In this document: piece after piece, positions 9,388 to 17,956 of the stretch | Numbering within the stretch: the first letter of the stretch is position 1 | Layout of the letters: each line of letters opens with the position of its first letter | NCBI GenBank assembly: GCA_900320185.1 | Contig: ONRD01000002.1 | Location: 62,001 to 126,000 of the forward strand | From: an uncultured Bacteroidales bacterium | GTDB taxonomy: Bacteria > Bacteroidota > Bacteroidia > Bacteroidales > UBA932 | DNA: 64,000 nt | Reading direction: 5' to 3' | Notes under the pieces: model-generated | What the model saw: the letters and a program-made list of their open reading frames with translations, nothing else | Databases searched by the model: none | Told to the model about the DNA's origin: nothing | Program-made: the position numbers and the translations under genes

Positions 9388-10683
9388 TTATCTTAGCCAA
9401 GCCTCCGGGTTCTGGGGGTTCTGCCCTGCCCAGATCTGGAAATGCAGCTGGGTGGTCCCGTCCATGGTGTCCACGGTGCCGATGGTCTGGCCTGTCTTCA
9501 CCTTGTCCCCCTTCTTGACATTGTAGCTGGCGAGCTTGCAGTAGAAGGAGAAATAGTTGCCGTGCTGGACAAGCACGCATTTGTTGTAGCCGGGGACGAC
9601 GATTATGCTCTTGACCTCTCCGTCGAAGACGGCCTTGACCGCGGAGCCCTGCGGCAGCGCGATGTTGATGCCGTTGTTGGGCAGCTTGACGTTCGAGTAG
9701 ACAGGATCGTTGATTTGTCCGAAGTGGTCCACGACAGGTCCTTCCGCAGGCCATGGAAGCTTGCCTTTGTTGGCCTCGAATTTCTTGGCGAGGGTGTAGT
9801 CGATCGGCTTGGCGGACTTGGAAGGAGCCGAAGCAGGTGCCTTCGCCGCCGATTCGTTCCCGGCCTTGCCGGCGGCTGAGCCCTTGGCGGAGGCTGCCTC
9901 TGCGGCCTTGCGGGCCTGCTCGGCCCTCCGTTCTTCTTCGAGGGCTTCCCTGATGATACGTTTTATCTCGGCGTTCAGGGCTGCGACCTCCTTCTGCTTC
10001 CGGGTCAGGTCCTGCTGGTACTTCTTCTTGTCCTTGCTCAGGCTGGCCAGGGTTCTCTGGGAGTCTTTCTCTTCATCCTGGAGTTTCGCCATCTCGCTCA
10101 ACCTCTGGCTCCGGATGGCCTCGGCGTCCTTTTTCATGGCTTCGAGTTCGAGGGCTTCCTTCTCGAGTGCCTGCTGGGTCTCCTTCACCTTGACGGCCTG
10201 GGCATTCATCTGCTTGGACATGTCCCTCAGGTAGCCGTATCGCCGGAAAGCCTGCCCGAGATTGTCGCTTGCGAGTATGTACATGTACCATACTTTGGGG
10301 TCGCGGTTGCGGTAGGCTCCCCTGACAAGGCCGTTGAAATGCTCCTCGAGGGTGTCCAGCCTGGCTTTCAGGAGCCTGATCTCGTTCTCCTTGGAGGCTA
10401 TCGATCCTGTGTAGGCAGTGATCTGCTTCTCGCTCTCGGCGATGAGTTCCTTCCTGGAAGACACCTTCTTGCGGATGAGGGACAGATGGTTCATCTCGTT
10501 CCTGCTCTTCGAGGCGTTTTCCTTGATCTGCCTGTCCAGGATCTCGATTTCCTTCTGGAGCTTTGCCCTCCTGGCCTCCTGCGCCTTCGTGTCCTGGGAA
10601 TATGCGTGAGCGGCGCCCACCCAGCACAGGATCGCCAGGATGAGCGCGAGTCTCGAGATGAATATTCCTTTAAAAGTTCCCAT
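9388..10683 (-). CDS. EnvC-like murein hydrolase activator with a degenerate LytM domain
   Basis: A 431-residue protein. Residues 1-30 form a signal peptide, followed by a long coiled coil (about 35-260), an Ala/Lys-rich linker, and a C-terminal M23/LytM fold (about 310-431). The first zinc-binding position, normally HxGxD, reads NNGIN, and the final HxH reads HFQ, so the metal site is broken. This matches EnvC-type activators, which switch on amidases rather than cut peptidoglycan themselves. It follows the TPR gene by three bases. I infer a role in cell separation from the family. Confidence 0.87.
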   Translation of the reverse strand: MGTFKGIFISRLALILAILCWVGAAHAYSQDTKAQEARRAKLQKEIEILDRQIKENASKSRNEMNHLSLIRKKVSSRKELIAESEKQITAYTGSIASKENEIRLLKARLDTLEEHFNGLVRGAYRNRDPKVWYMYILASDNLGQAFRRYGYLRDMSKQMNAQAVKVKETQQALEKEALELEAMKKDAEAIRSQRLSEMAKLQDEEKDSQRTLASLSKDKKKYQQDLTRKQKEVAALNAEIKRIIREALEEERRAEQARKAAEAASAKGSAAGKAGNESAAKAPASAPSKSAKPIDYTLAKKFEANKGKLPWPAEGPVVDHFGQINDPVYSNVKLPNNGINIALPQGSAVKAVFDGEVKSIIVVPGYNKCVLVQHGNYFSFYCKLASYNVKKGDKVKTGQTIGTVDTMDGTTQLHFQIWAGQNPQNPEAWLR

Positions 10684-10686
10684 CCT

Positions 10687-12390
10687 TTATTCTGATGTTG
10701 CTTCCCTTGCTTCCCTGGACTCGGCCTGCGAACGGTAAACCTTCGCCAGGTCGGTCTCTCCCAAGGCGTCCAGCACCGTGGCGAAATGCCTCAGGCAGGT
10801 AGGGTCTTCCCTCCCGCCGTAGAGCATCGCGTGCTTGAAATACGTCCTGGCGTCCTTGTCCTTCCCCTGCAGGTGGAGTATCCATCCGTAGGTATCGAGG
10901 TATGTCGGGTTGTCCGGTTCCTTCTCTATGGTCTTCCGGCTCATCGCGGCAGCCTTCTTCAGGTTCTTTTTCTGCATGGCCAGGTACCAGGCGTAATTGT
11001 TCAGGACAGGGACGTAGCCGGGATCGATCTTCAGCGCCTGGTCGTAGGCCTTGAACGCCTCCTTGACCTTTCCCATCTCATAATATGCGTCCCCCAAGGT
11101 TGCGAGGGCCGGCTTGGTCCTCGCGGTGTCGGAAGCGAACCTGCCGAGGATTTCATTGCAGTTGGCGATTATCCCCTCGTAGTCCTTCATCTGGTAGCAG
11201 GCATATGTCTTGAGGTCGAGGATGCCTGGATCGCCCGGCATGTACCCGAGCACGCTGTCGCACAGTTCGGTGATCCCTGTCCAGTCCTTGCGTTCGGAGA
11301 GGAACTGGGCGCAGGTAGACACGGCGTTGAGGCTCCTGGGGTTCGCCTTCAGGTTGCGTCGGAACAAGGATTCCGACTTTACCTTCCGGTCGGTGGCGTA
11401 GTAATAGCTGCCGGCGGTGGAGAGGGCCACGCTGTCCGTCGGGTGGCACGCCACAAGCCTGTCGTGTATGGAATCCAGCTGTGGCCTGCAGTTGTTGATG
11501 AACCTCGAGTCGATGCGTGACATCAGCATTCCAAGGTACTGTGCCTTCGTACTTGCCTGGGTGGCTTCATCGGAGATGAACCTTCCGAGGTAGGAGAAGT
11601 ACTCCGGGTAGTCCTTCCTTATCCTGTAGACCTCCGCGGCGCCGAGCACTGCGGGCATGTAGTCGCCCTGAAGGTCGAGGGCTTCCATGTACCTTGACAG
11701 GGCGGAGGTGTCCTTGTACTCCGCCATCTCGTAGTCCCCGATCATGGTCAGTATCGTCGGGGATGAGAATTCGGAATTGTAGTCGAGGAGGGTTTGAAGG
11801 GCCTCCTTGGGCTTGTCCTGCCGAAGCAGGATGTTGTAGCGCGTGGAAGTTACCTGCTCGTTCTTTCCGAACACCGTCTCGATCTGGTCCATCGCGGCCA
11901 GAGCTTCCTCCGTCCTGTCGTTCTTCAGGTAAAGGTTGACGAGGTTGAAGTAGATCTCGTTCTTCTTCGGGAACTCCCGGAGGAGCTCCTCGTAGGTCGC
12001 GATTGTGAGGTCGTCCTCGCCGAGCATCGAACAGGCAAGGGCAAGCCTGTCCTTGTACCAGTAATTCCCCGGATCCAGGGCTGCGGCTTTCTTGAGGGCG
12101 TCCCTGGCCTCTTCCAGGTTCCTGGCATACAGGTTGGCAAGGCCAAGGTAATAGAAAGCGGCGTCATTCGCGGGATCGGATGCCGCCAGTTTCTCCAATG
12201 AACCGATGGCTTCTTCCAGCCTGCCGTCCTCCATGGCCTGTACGGCGTCCACTAGGATGTTGTCACGCAACAGTTCGGGAACGGCGTTCCTCCTGAAGTC
12301 CGCCTTCTTCGTCCGGGGCTGTGAATATGCCTCCCCGGCCAGGAGCAGGACGGCTACGGCCGCCGTGGCTAACAACCGTTTCATTTCCAT
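10687..12390 (-). CDS. Tetratricopeptide-repeat protein, exported
   Basis: About 567 residues with an N-terminal signal peptide ending near EAYS and TPR units over most of the rest (clear repeats at roughly 60-200 and 400-540). It has no enzymatic motif. It heads the operon with the EnvC-like activator and tsaE, so a role in envelope assembly is plausible but unproven. Two closely spaced ATGs (12390 and 12384) are possible starts. An in-frame ATG further upstream would lie before or at the expected transcription start. Confidence 0.82.
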   Translation of the reverse strand: MEMKRLLATAAVAVLLLAGEAYSQPRTKKADFRRNAVPELLRDNILVDAVQAMEDGRLEEAIGSLEKLAASDPANDAAFYYLGLANLYARNLEEARDALKKAAALDPGNYWYKDRLALACSMLGEDDLTIATYEELLREFPKKNEIYFNLVNLYLKNDRTEEALAAMDQIETVFGKNEQVTSTRYNILLRQDKPKEALQTLLDYNSEFSSPTILTMIGDYEMAEYKDTSALSRYMEALDLQGDYMPAVLGAAEVYRIRKDYPEYFSYLGRFISDEATQASTKAQYLGMLMSRIDSRFINNCRPQLDSIHDRLVACHPTDSVALSTAGSYYYATDRKVKSESLFRRNLKANPRSLNAVSTCAQFLSERKDWTGITELCDSVLGYMPGDPGILDLKTYACYQMKDYEGIIANCNEILGRFASDTARTKPALATLGDAYYEMGKVKEAFKAYDQALKIDPGYVPVLNNYAWYLAMQKKNLKKAAAMSRKTIEKEPDNPTYLDTYGWILHLQGKDKDARTYFKHAMLYGGREDPTCLRHFATVLDALGETDLAKVYRSQAESREAREATSE

Positions 12391-12432
12391 TTCAGTTTCT
12401 CGATTTCCATGCGGGCCGTAAGCCCCATCATG

Positions 12433-12440
12433 CAAAAATA
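12433..12440 (-). promoter_or_regulatory. -7 promoter box for the TPR/EnvC-like/tsaE operon
   Basis: Reads TATTTTTG on the minus strand, about 45 bases upstream of the TPR start. No convincing TTTG -33 box is seen at the expected spacing. Confidence 0.5.
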
Positions 12441-12493
12441 CATTTTTTGCAGACAAATACGAAATCTGTGCCGATTATCACCTTCCGACGGAA

Positions 12494-12724
12494 GTGCATG
12501 GCCGTAAGCGGTATTGTCCTAAAGGACCCTGGCCACCTGCGGCCGTAAGCGTGGAGCCACGACTGCAGTGCAGTGGATGGAAGGAACGGATGTGTGCATG
12601 GCCGTAAGCGGTGTTGTCCTAAAGGACCCTGGCCACCCGCGGCCGTAAGCGGGAGGGACCCACACCGCAGGTGTGGGAGGGATGGAGCGAAGCGGAAGGT
12701 CCGAAGGACAATACTGCTTACGGC
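12494..12724. repeat. Array A of a ~100-bp hairpin-rich dispersed repeat (two units plus inverted end)
   Basis: Two units with cores GTATTGTCCT at 12511 and GTGTTGTCCT at 12611, exactly 100 bases apart. Each has the element GCCGTAAGCG, a short GTCCT/AGGAC hairpin, the block CCCTGGCCACC, and GCCGTAAGCG again. Unit 1 then carries a hairpin around CCAC/GTGG. Unit 2 carries CCCACACC-GCA-GGTGTGGG and ends with GGATGGAGCGAAGCGGAAGG. The array begins with a GCCGTAAGC...TTGTCCT segment (12501-12520), and its inverse complement closes the array at 12705-12724 (19 of 20 bases). It shares its blocks with array B at 37431-37736. No protein is credibly encoded. Confidence 0.85.
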
Positions 12725-12800
12725 GCCCCCCATCACCGACGCCCCCATCACCGACAGCCCAACAACCGACAACCACAAACAACCATAACAAACAAGCGAC
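12725..12800. repeat. Low-complexity CCATCACCGAC / CAACAACCGAC tract
   Basis: Short imperfect direct repeats of the type CCATCACCGAC, followed by a purine-poor AACAACCGACAACCAC tract lying between array A and the mdh terminator. I see no gene here. Confidence 0.55.
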
Positions 12801-12804
12801 CATG

Positions 12805-12852
12805 AAAAAAAAGAGGATGACCTCCAAGTCGACGGACTTGTCAGTCATCCTC
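12805..12852 (-). terminator. Rho-independent terminator downstream of mdh
   Basis: On the minus strand a two-tier hairpin (outer arms GAGGATGAC/GTCATCCTC, inner arms AAGTC/GACTT with a GACG loop) is followed directly by eight T residues. It lies 27 bases past the mdh stop. Confidence 0.85.
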
Positions 12853-12878
12853 CGGAAGTTTTCCGAGGCGGAACCGCC

Positions 12879-13865
12879 CTAAAGATTCTTGTTGGTCTTC
12901 TTCCAGTCCTTGACGGGAGGGATGATGCCGAGTTCGATGATTTCGTCACGCATCTTGCAAAGGTGCTCGTAGGATGCGCAGAGGTCCTTCATCTCGGCAG
13001 CCGTCCCCTTGGGCTCCTTGTAGCTCACGCCGTTCGCATCGATCACGGTCGGCATGGCCATCATCACATTGCAGAACTTCTCATCGTTGACGTAGGTTCC
13101 GGCAGGCCAGGTGAACCTCTTTCCGCCCATTGCGGCGGCGATCATCATCACGGCGTTGTAGGCAGGGCTCTGGAAGGAGCTGCGGCCGCGGAGCTTGATG
13201 ATGTTGGACCCACCCTGGATGGTGGCGTGCTTTATCTCCTCGAACCTCTTGGCGGAGAGCTTCTTCTTCGAGAGGGGAACTCCGTCGATCTTAACCTTGG
13301 AGGCGAAAACAGCCATCGCTTCGCCGTGTCCGCCATAGGTCCTTGCTCCGGTGACCTTGTACTGAGGGACCTTGAACTCGGCTGCGAGTTCGGTCTGCAG
13401 GCGGGTCGAGTCAAGGGCTGCAAGCGTGGTTACCTGTGAAGGCTTCAGACCGGAGTGGAGGAGAACCACAAGTCCGGTAAGGTCGGCAGGGTTGAATATT
13501 ACCACGACATGCTTGACGTCGGGGCAGTACTTGCGGACGTTCTTCCCGAAGTCCTCGGCGATCTGGCAGTTGCCCTTGAGAAGGTCCTCACGGGTCATGC
13601 CCTCCTTGCGGGGAGCTCCGCCGGAGGAGATGATGTACTTCGCACCCTTGAAAGCGGTCGCCGCGTCGGTCGTCCAGGTGATGTTGGCACCTTCGAATGC
13701 GCAGTGGGCCATTTCGGCGACTACGCCCTTGAGGCCGGGTTCATAGACATCGTAAAGGCAGATGTTAGGAGTAAGCTTGAGCATCATGGCCGTCTGGGCC
13801 ATGTTTGAACCGATCATACCGGCTGCGCCGACGATGACCAGTTTGTCGTTTGTTAAGAATCCCAT
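12879..13865 (-). CDS. mdh: Malate dehydrogenase
   Basis: A 328-residue NAD-dependent malate/lactate dehydrogenase-family enzyme. The N-terminal Rossmann motif GAAGMIGSNMA is clear, as are FNPADL (in place of the common NPVD) and the catalytic-site region GGHGEAMAVF. It interconverts malate and oxaloacetate, which in Bacteroidales feeds the reductive branch to fumarate and succinate. It is monocistronic, with its own -7 box upstream and a strong terminator downstream. Confidence 0.93.
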   Translation of the reverse strand: MGFLTNDKLVIVGAAGMIGSNMAQTAMMLKLTPNICLYDVYEPGLKGVVAEMAHCAFEGANITWTTDAATAFKGAKYIISSGGAPRKEGMTREDLLKGNCQIAEDFGKNVRKYCPDVKHVVVIFNPADLTGLVVLLHSGLKPSQVTTLAALDSTRLQTELAAEFKVPQYKVTGARTYGGHGEAMAVFASKVKIDGVPLSKKKLSAKRFEEIKHATIQGGSNIIKLRGRSSFQSPAYNAVMMIAAAMGGKRFTWPAGTYVNDEKFCNVMMAMPTVIDANGVSYKEPKGTAAEMKDLCASYEHLCKMRDEIIELGIIPPVKDWKKTNKNL

Positions 13866-13913
13866 AAGATATGTATGTGTTTAACTTATCTTCCGCTTTT
13901 CGTGAAAGGACTG

Positions 13914-13921
13914 CAAAGATA
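13914..13921 (-). promoter_or_regulatory. -7 promoter box for mdh
   Basis: TATCTTTG on the minus strand, about 48 bases upstream of the mdh ATG. Confidence 0.55.
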
Positions 13922-13941
13922 ACAATTTCCTGCGTATTTTC

Positions 13942-13969
13942 TTTGTAAATCAAAATTTGATTATATTTG
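13942..13969 (+). promoter_or_regulatory. Promoter upstream of the small ORF and phosphopantetheinyl transferase
   Basis: TTTG at 13942-13945 and TATATTTG at 13962-13969. The spacing of 16 is a little short. It faces right, divergent from mdh. Confidence 0.5.
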
Positions 13970-13993
13970 CAAGGTTAAAGTTTTACACGATCT

Positions 13994-14137
13994 ATGGAAC
14001 CTCCCAGTTCTGTACTGACAGACGACAATTCCCAATCGGATCAACGGTCTGACGATCCGTTGTCGCACCCTGCTTTACATTGCGGTACTGATTATGCCCG
14101 CCGGAACACTCCGGCAGGGGAGTCCTTTCGTTCCTGA
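13994..14137 (+). CDS. Possible small ORF (47 codons), unrecognised
   Basis: An ATG 25 bases past the TATATTTG box opens a 47-residue frame beginning MEPPSSVLTDD, rich in Ser, Asp and Pro, with no membrane segment or known motif. It ends 21 bases before the phosphopantetheinyl transferase gene. It has no clear ribosome-binding site. It could be a real small protein, a leader peptide, or simply 5' untranslated sequence. Confidence 0.25.
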   Translation: MEPPSSVLTDDNSQSDQRSDDPLSHPALHCGTDYARRNTPAGESFRS

Positions 14138-14158
14138 AACTCCTGAATACGATAAACC

Positions 14159-14797
14159 ATGGCACTATATCTTAGAAAAGAACTAGAAAAATCAAAGTCG
14201 GTGATCGGTGTTTGGCAGATCACCGAGACCGAGGAAGAACTTGTCCGCCTGGGCTCCGTGCCGTCGGACGAGATGGAGGAGATTTCCTTCATAAAGAACG
14301 ACTCCATGCGCAAGCAGAGACTTGCTGTCAGGGCCCTGCTCTGCGAACTCTTCGGCGAGAAAGTATACCTGAGCCATCATGACAATGGCAAGCCTTACCT
14401 CGAAAACAGCGTCACCAACATCAGCATCACCCACACGCAGAAGTATGTCGCCGTCATCCTCAATGACAACGAGGACGTGGGAATCGACATAGAGTCCCTC
14501 GCGCGGGACTTTTCCGCCGTCGAGCAGAAAGCCCTTTCGGAGGACGAGATCGAGGACCTGGACGAGGACCGCAAGAACGAGCAGCTCGCGATCTACTGGT
14601 GCGCCAAGGAGGCCATATTCAAGAGGATTTCTGCCTACAACGTGGACTTCGCCGAGCAGATCGAGGTGGAACGTTTCCGCCCCAGGGGAGAGGGGGAGCT
14701 GGATGCGACCTTCATCCACAAGGACGGCTACGAGGAAGAGTTCGAACTCGAGTACATGACGTTCGACAACCACGTGCTGGTCTGGGTGGTCGGCTGA
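14159..14797 (+). CDS. 4'-phosphopantetheinyl transferase superfamily protein
   Basis: A 212-residue protein with the two signature motifs of Sfp/AcpS-type transferases: VGIDIE (magnesium-binding Asp/Glu) and WCAKEAIFK, plus SITHTQKY upstream. It would transfer phosphopantetheine from CoA to a serine of an acyl or peptidyl carrier protein in the cytoplasm. No carrier protein or synthase lies nearby, so it probably serves fatty-acid acyl carrier protein. It has its own upstream promoter region. Confidence 0.85.
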   Translation: MALYLRKELEKSKSVIGVWQITETEEELVRLGSVPSDEMEEISFIKNDSMRKQRLAVRALLCELFGEKVYLSHHDNGKPYLENSVTNISITHTQKYVAVILNDNEDVGIDIESLARDFSAVEQKALSEDEIEDLDEDRKNEQLAIYWCAKEAIFKRISAYNVDFAEQIEVERFRPRGEGELDATFIHKDGYEEEFELEYMTFDNHVLVWVVG

Positions 14798-14854
14798 TCC
14801 GCCGGGCCTGCAGGATGCCCGCAGTGATTGGACATTTTTTAAATATTCTATATT

Positions 14855-15424
14855 ATGTCAGGTGGAACCATAGCAATTATCGTCATCGTAGCCATCCTTG
14901 TGATCGCAGTAGGCTACATCTGGTCGACGCAGCGCAGCCTCGTCGCCTTGGACGAGAAGATGAAGAATGCCTTCGGCCAGATCAACGTCCAGCTCAAGAC
15001 AAGGTGGGACGCCGTGACCAACCTGGTCGAAATGACAAAGCAGTACACCAAGCATGAGCATGACACCCTCACGGACGTCATCGCGCAGCGCAGGAACGAC
15101 AACGCTACTCCCGAACAGATGGCCGACCAGGAGAACGCCATCCAGACTGTCCTGTCCAGGCTCAACGCCGTGGCCGAGGCCTATCCTGACCTCAAGGCGA
15201 ACGACATGTTCAAGGACACCATGGCCGGAATCCGCCAGTACGAAGAGAACGTCCGGCTCAGCAGGATGGTCTACAATGACTCCGTCACGAAGATGAACAT
15301 GATGGTCCGTCAGTTCCCGTCGTCCCTGGTGGCCTCCATGCTTCATTTCACTACCCATGACCTGCTTCCGGAGGATGCTTCGGTGGCGCAGGCTCCTTCC
15401 GTTTCGGACATATTCGGCAAATAG
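14855..15424 (+). CDS. LemA family membrane protein
   Basis: A 189-residue protein with one N-terminal membrane helix (about residues 5-24), followed by a helical, coiled-coil-like domain containing the family sequence NQ/KxxxAxGQINVQLKTRWD. The cellular role of LemA proteins is unknown. The next gene, a DUF2207 protein, starts one base after the stop, a pairing common for this family. Confidence 0.88.
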   Translation: MSGGTIAIIVIVAILVIAVGYIWSTQRSLVALDEKMKNAFGQINVQLKTRWDAVTNLVEMTKQYTKHEHDTLTDVIAQRRNDNATPEQMADQENAIQTVLSRLNAVAEAYPDLKANDMFKDTMAGIRQYEENVRLSRMVYNDSVTKMNMMVRQFPSSLVASMLHFTTHDLLPEDASVAQAPSVSDIFGK

Positions 15425-15425
15425 G

Positions 15426-17120
15426 ATGAAAGCGCTCAAGGCATTCCTGAGCGTCGTCCTGCTGTCTGTCACGGCCTTCCTGTCCTCCGCCCAGTCTACA
15501 AGGGTGGACTCTGTCAGTTTCGATGTTCGGCTGCAGGATGACGGCTCCGCCTTTGTGACGGAGGTGTGGAGCATGTACGCCGGCTCCGAGGGGACGGAGA
15601 TGTACCAGCCGCACTACTACCTCAGGCAGGGGGATGTCGAGATGGACATCGCCGGCCTCGCCGTCAGTGACGAGACCGGACGGCAGTTCGTCAGCGAAGG
15701 GAAGGGCTGGGATACCAACCGCTCCCGGAGGGCGAAGGAAGGCCGCTGCGGCCTCGTCCCCGTAAACGACGGCTATGAAATATGCTGGGGTCTGGGAGCG
15801 ACCGGACAACGGGAGTACACCGTGACCTACACCCTCACTGGCCTCGTGAAGGCCTACGATGACTGCGACGGTTTCAACTACACCTTCCTCGCTCCTGGAC
15901 AGGGAGTCCCTCCGCGCAGTTTCTCCCTGCGGATCGTCAAGGCGATGGAGCCCCTTACGGATGAGAACACCGGCATCTGGGGGTTCGGTTCGCACAGCGA
16001 CCTGTTCTTCCAGGACGGGGAGATCCGGGCCAGGTCTACGGAGGCTTTCCGTTCTTCCAACTATCTTACGCTGGTCGTCCAGTTCGACAAGGGGCTTTTC
16101 GAGCCGGCCGTGACTGCCGGCGGCTCCTTCGATGCGGTATTGGACAAAGCCAGGGAAGGCAGTGAATACAAAGAGGACAAGGCCGGCTGGAGGGATTTCC
16201 TCCCCATGCTGATGTTCGCCCTCTTCTTCTTGGGGAGCCTGCTGCTGTCGGTTGTGGGGGTGCTTTATTCCGTAATAAGCAGGAAGAGGCTTCGCAGGAA
16301 ACTGCTGGGCGGGTCGGAGAAGGATGTCGAATGGTTCCGCGGCACGCCTGTGGGCGGAGACTTGAAGAAGGCCTCCAACATCCTTTCCCTGATCTCGGAC
16401 AAGGACAACAACCAGAACCTGATCTCGGCCTACATAACCCGCCTTTTCTACAAGGGAGCCTTCGAGCTCGTGCCCGATGCCAAGGGGAATCTCCAGCTCA
16501 AGGTGAATGAGTTCCCAGAACCGTCCCAGGCGTCGGACAAGGATGACCTGTCGCTCGAGTACCGCATCTACGGCTTCTTCAAGTCGGCCGCAGGCGACGA
16601 TTCCATCCTTCAGAAAAAGGAGCTTAGGAAATGGGCCTCCAGGAACGGTAAATCGATCTACGGCTGGCAGAAAGACGTACCTGACGGAAGCACCTTGAAG
16701 ACCCTCGATGCAGGGGAAGTGCGCCAGGTCTATGGATTGAAGAAGTTCCTCAAGGACTTCACCCTCATCCCGGACAGGGGAGTGGTAGAGGTCGCACTCT
16801 GGAACGATTACCTGACGTTCGCTTCGCTGTACGGCATCGCCGACCAGGTGTACAAGGACTTCAAGAAGGTCTGTCCGGAGTATTTCGAACTGTCCAGGAC
16901 CATGCGTCAGTTCCAGTCCGGGACCGACTTCGCACCCGTGGTGATCTGGGATTACATAGGGGATGCGTCGAGGTATTTCAACAATGCCGGAACAGGCTAT
17001 GCCGGAAGGCATATGGGAAGTTCGAGGCACAGCACTCCATGGACCGGCGGTGGCGGAACCATGTCCTGGGGCGGCGGTGGCGGCTCCTTCGGCGGCGGTT
17101 TCGGCGGCGGTGTGAGGTAG
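15426..17120 (+). CDS. DUF2207 domain membrane protein with Gly-rich tail
   Basis: A 564-residue protein. It has a signal peptide (1-23), an extracytoplasmic beta-rich DUF2207 domain (about 25-240), a membrane helix (about 257-280), a cytosolic region, and a C-terminal tail of Gly/Ser repeats ending GGGFGGGVR. Such tails are typical of the family. Family sequence starts at MKALKAF, so I use the ATG at 15426 although the frame is open further upstream. It is co-transcribed with lemA. The function is unknown. Confidence 0.85.
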   Translation: MKALKAFLSVVLLSVTAFLSSAQSTRVDSVSFDVRLQDDGSAFVTEVWSMYAGSEGTEMYQPHYYLRQGDVEMDIAGLAVSDETGRQFVSEGKGWDTNRSRRAKEGRCGLVPVNDGYEICWGLGATGQREYTVTYTLTGLVKAYDDCDGFNYTFLAPGQGVPPRSFSLRIVKAMEPLTDENTGIWGFGSHSDLFFQDGEIRARSTEAFRSSNYLTLVVQFDKGLFEPAVTAGGSFDAVLDKAREGSEYKEDKAGWRDFLPMLMFALFFLGSLLLSVVGVLYSVISRKRLRRKLLGGSEKDVEWFRGTPVGGDLKKASNILSLISDKDNNQNLISAYITRLFYKGAFELVPDAKGNLQLKVNEFPEPSQASDKDDLSLEYRIYGFFKSAAGDDSILQKKELRKWASRNGKSIYGWQKDVPDGSTLKTLDAGEVRQVYGLKKFLKDFTLIPDRGVVEVALWNDYLTFASLYGIADQVYKDFKKVCPEYFELSRTMRQFQSGTDFAPVVIWDYIGDASRYFNNAGTGYAGRHMGSSRHSTPWTGGGGTMSWGGGGGSFGGGFGGGVR

Positions 17121-17139
17121 GAAGCGCGTCCGGAAAAAT

Positions 17140-17170
17140 TTTGACGTTTCCTGAAAAAGGAATATATTTG
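17140..17170 (+). promoter_or_regulatory. Consensus promoter for tRNA-Pro (and probably lolD-trmN6)
   Basis: TTTG at 17140-17143 and TATATTTG at 17163-17170, separated by 19 bases. This is a textbook Bacteroidetes -33/-7 pair, 38 bases ahead of the tRNA. Confidence 0.8.
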
Positions 17171-17207
17171 CAACCCTTCCGCCTTCCTTGCCCGGGAAGG
17201 CTGCAAT

Positions 17208-17284
17208 CGGGGTGTGGCGCAGTTGGCTAGCGCATCTGCTTTGGGAGCAGAGGGTCGTGTGTTCGAGTCACATCACCCCGACCA
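17208..17284 (+). tRNA. tRNA-Pro (anticodon UGG)
   Basis: A complete cloverleaf can be drawn. The acceptor arm is CGGGGTG/CACCCCG, the D-arm GCGC/GCGC, the anticodon stem TCTGC/GCAGA with loop TTTGGGA (anticodon TGG), and the T-arm GTGTG/CACAT with loop TTCGAGT. The discriminator is A, and CCA follows at 17282-17284. It reads proline codons CCN, mainly CCA/CCG. The lolD gene begins 12 bases later. Confidence 0.96.
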
Positions 17285-17296
17285 ACCGAAAAGGTC

Positions 17297-17956
17297 ATGA
17301 TCATCCAGGCAACAGGGATAGAAAAGAGCTTCGGCGACCTCAAAGTCCTGAAAGGCATCGACTTCCAGGCGGACAAGGCCGAGGTGGTGTCCATCATGGG
17401 TGCTTCCGGCGCCGGCAAGTCCACCCTGCTCCAGATCCTGGGTACGTTGTCCACTCCTGACGCCGGCACGCTTCAGATCGACGGAACCGACGTCCTTCAT
17501 CTTTCCGGAAAGGACCTTTCCGCTTTCAGGAACCTCAAGATAGGTTTCGTGTTCCAGTTCCATCACCTCCTCCCGGAATTCACCGCACTGGAAAACGTGA
17601 TGATTCCCGCCTTGATCGCAAGGAGGTCCGACAAGGATGCCCGCTCGGCCGCCGCCGCCCTCCTCAGGGACATGGGGCTGGAGGAAAGGCTCGGGCACAA
17701 GCCTTCGGAACTCTCCGGAGGCGAGCAGCAGAGGGTGGCTATCGCCAGGGCCCTTGTCAACAAGCCCTCCATCGTCTTCGCGGACGAACCTTCCGGCAAC
17801 CTCGACACCAAGACCAAGTCAGAGATCCATCAGCTGTTCTTCGACCTCAGGGACAATTACGGGCAGACGGTGGTGATAGTGACCCACGACCCCGGACTGT
17901 CGGGGATGTGCGACCGGTCCCTTTTCATGCGCGACGGTCTCTTCGTCGACGGCTGA
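17297..17956 (+). CDS. lolD: LolD-like ABC transporter ATP-binding protein
   Basis: A 219-residue ABC ATPase of the LolD/MacB class. It has Walker [10 protein letters not shown] (about residues 35-43), a Q-loop [10 protein letters not shown], signature LSGGEQQR, Walker B IVFADEPS and H-loop VTHD. By family it powers release of lipoproteins from the inner membrane or a related export. The LolC/E-type permease is not in the window. It follows tRNA-Pro closely and overlaps the next gene by one base (TGATG). Confidence 0.85.
   Translation: MIIQATGIEKSFGDLKVLKGIDFQADKAEVVSIMGASGAGKSTLLQILGTLSTPDAGTLQIDGTDVLHLSGKDLSAFRNLKIGFVFQFHHLLPEFTALENVMIPALIARRSDKDARSAAAALLRDMGLEERLGHKPSELSGGEQQRVAIARALVNKPSIVFADEPSGNLDTKTKSEIHQLFFDLRDNYGQTVVIVTHDPGLSGMCDRSLFMRDGLFVDG

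Noticed and set aside
12494..12724. CRISPR array (also considered for 37431-37736)
   Set aside because: Units are about 100 bases with two internal short repeats and no regularly sized unique spacers, and no cas gene is present.
12802..12882. 26-codon frame starting MKKKRMTSK
   Set aside because: It overlaps the mdh terminator hairpin and its poly-A/T tract, so the frame is a by-product of that structure.
15351..17030. 559-codon minus-strand frame over the DUF2207 gene
   Set aside because: It mirrors a clear gene on the plus strand and has no recognisable motif.
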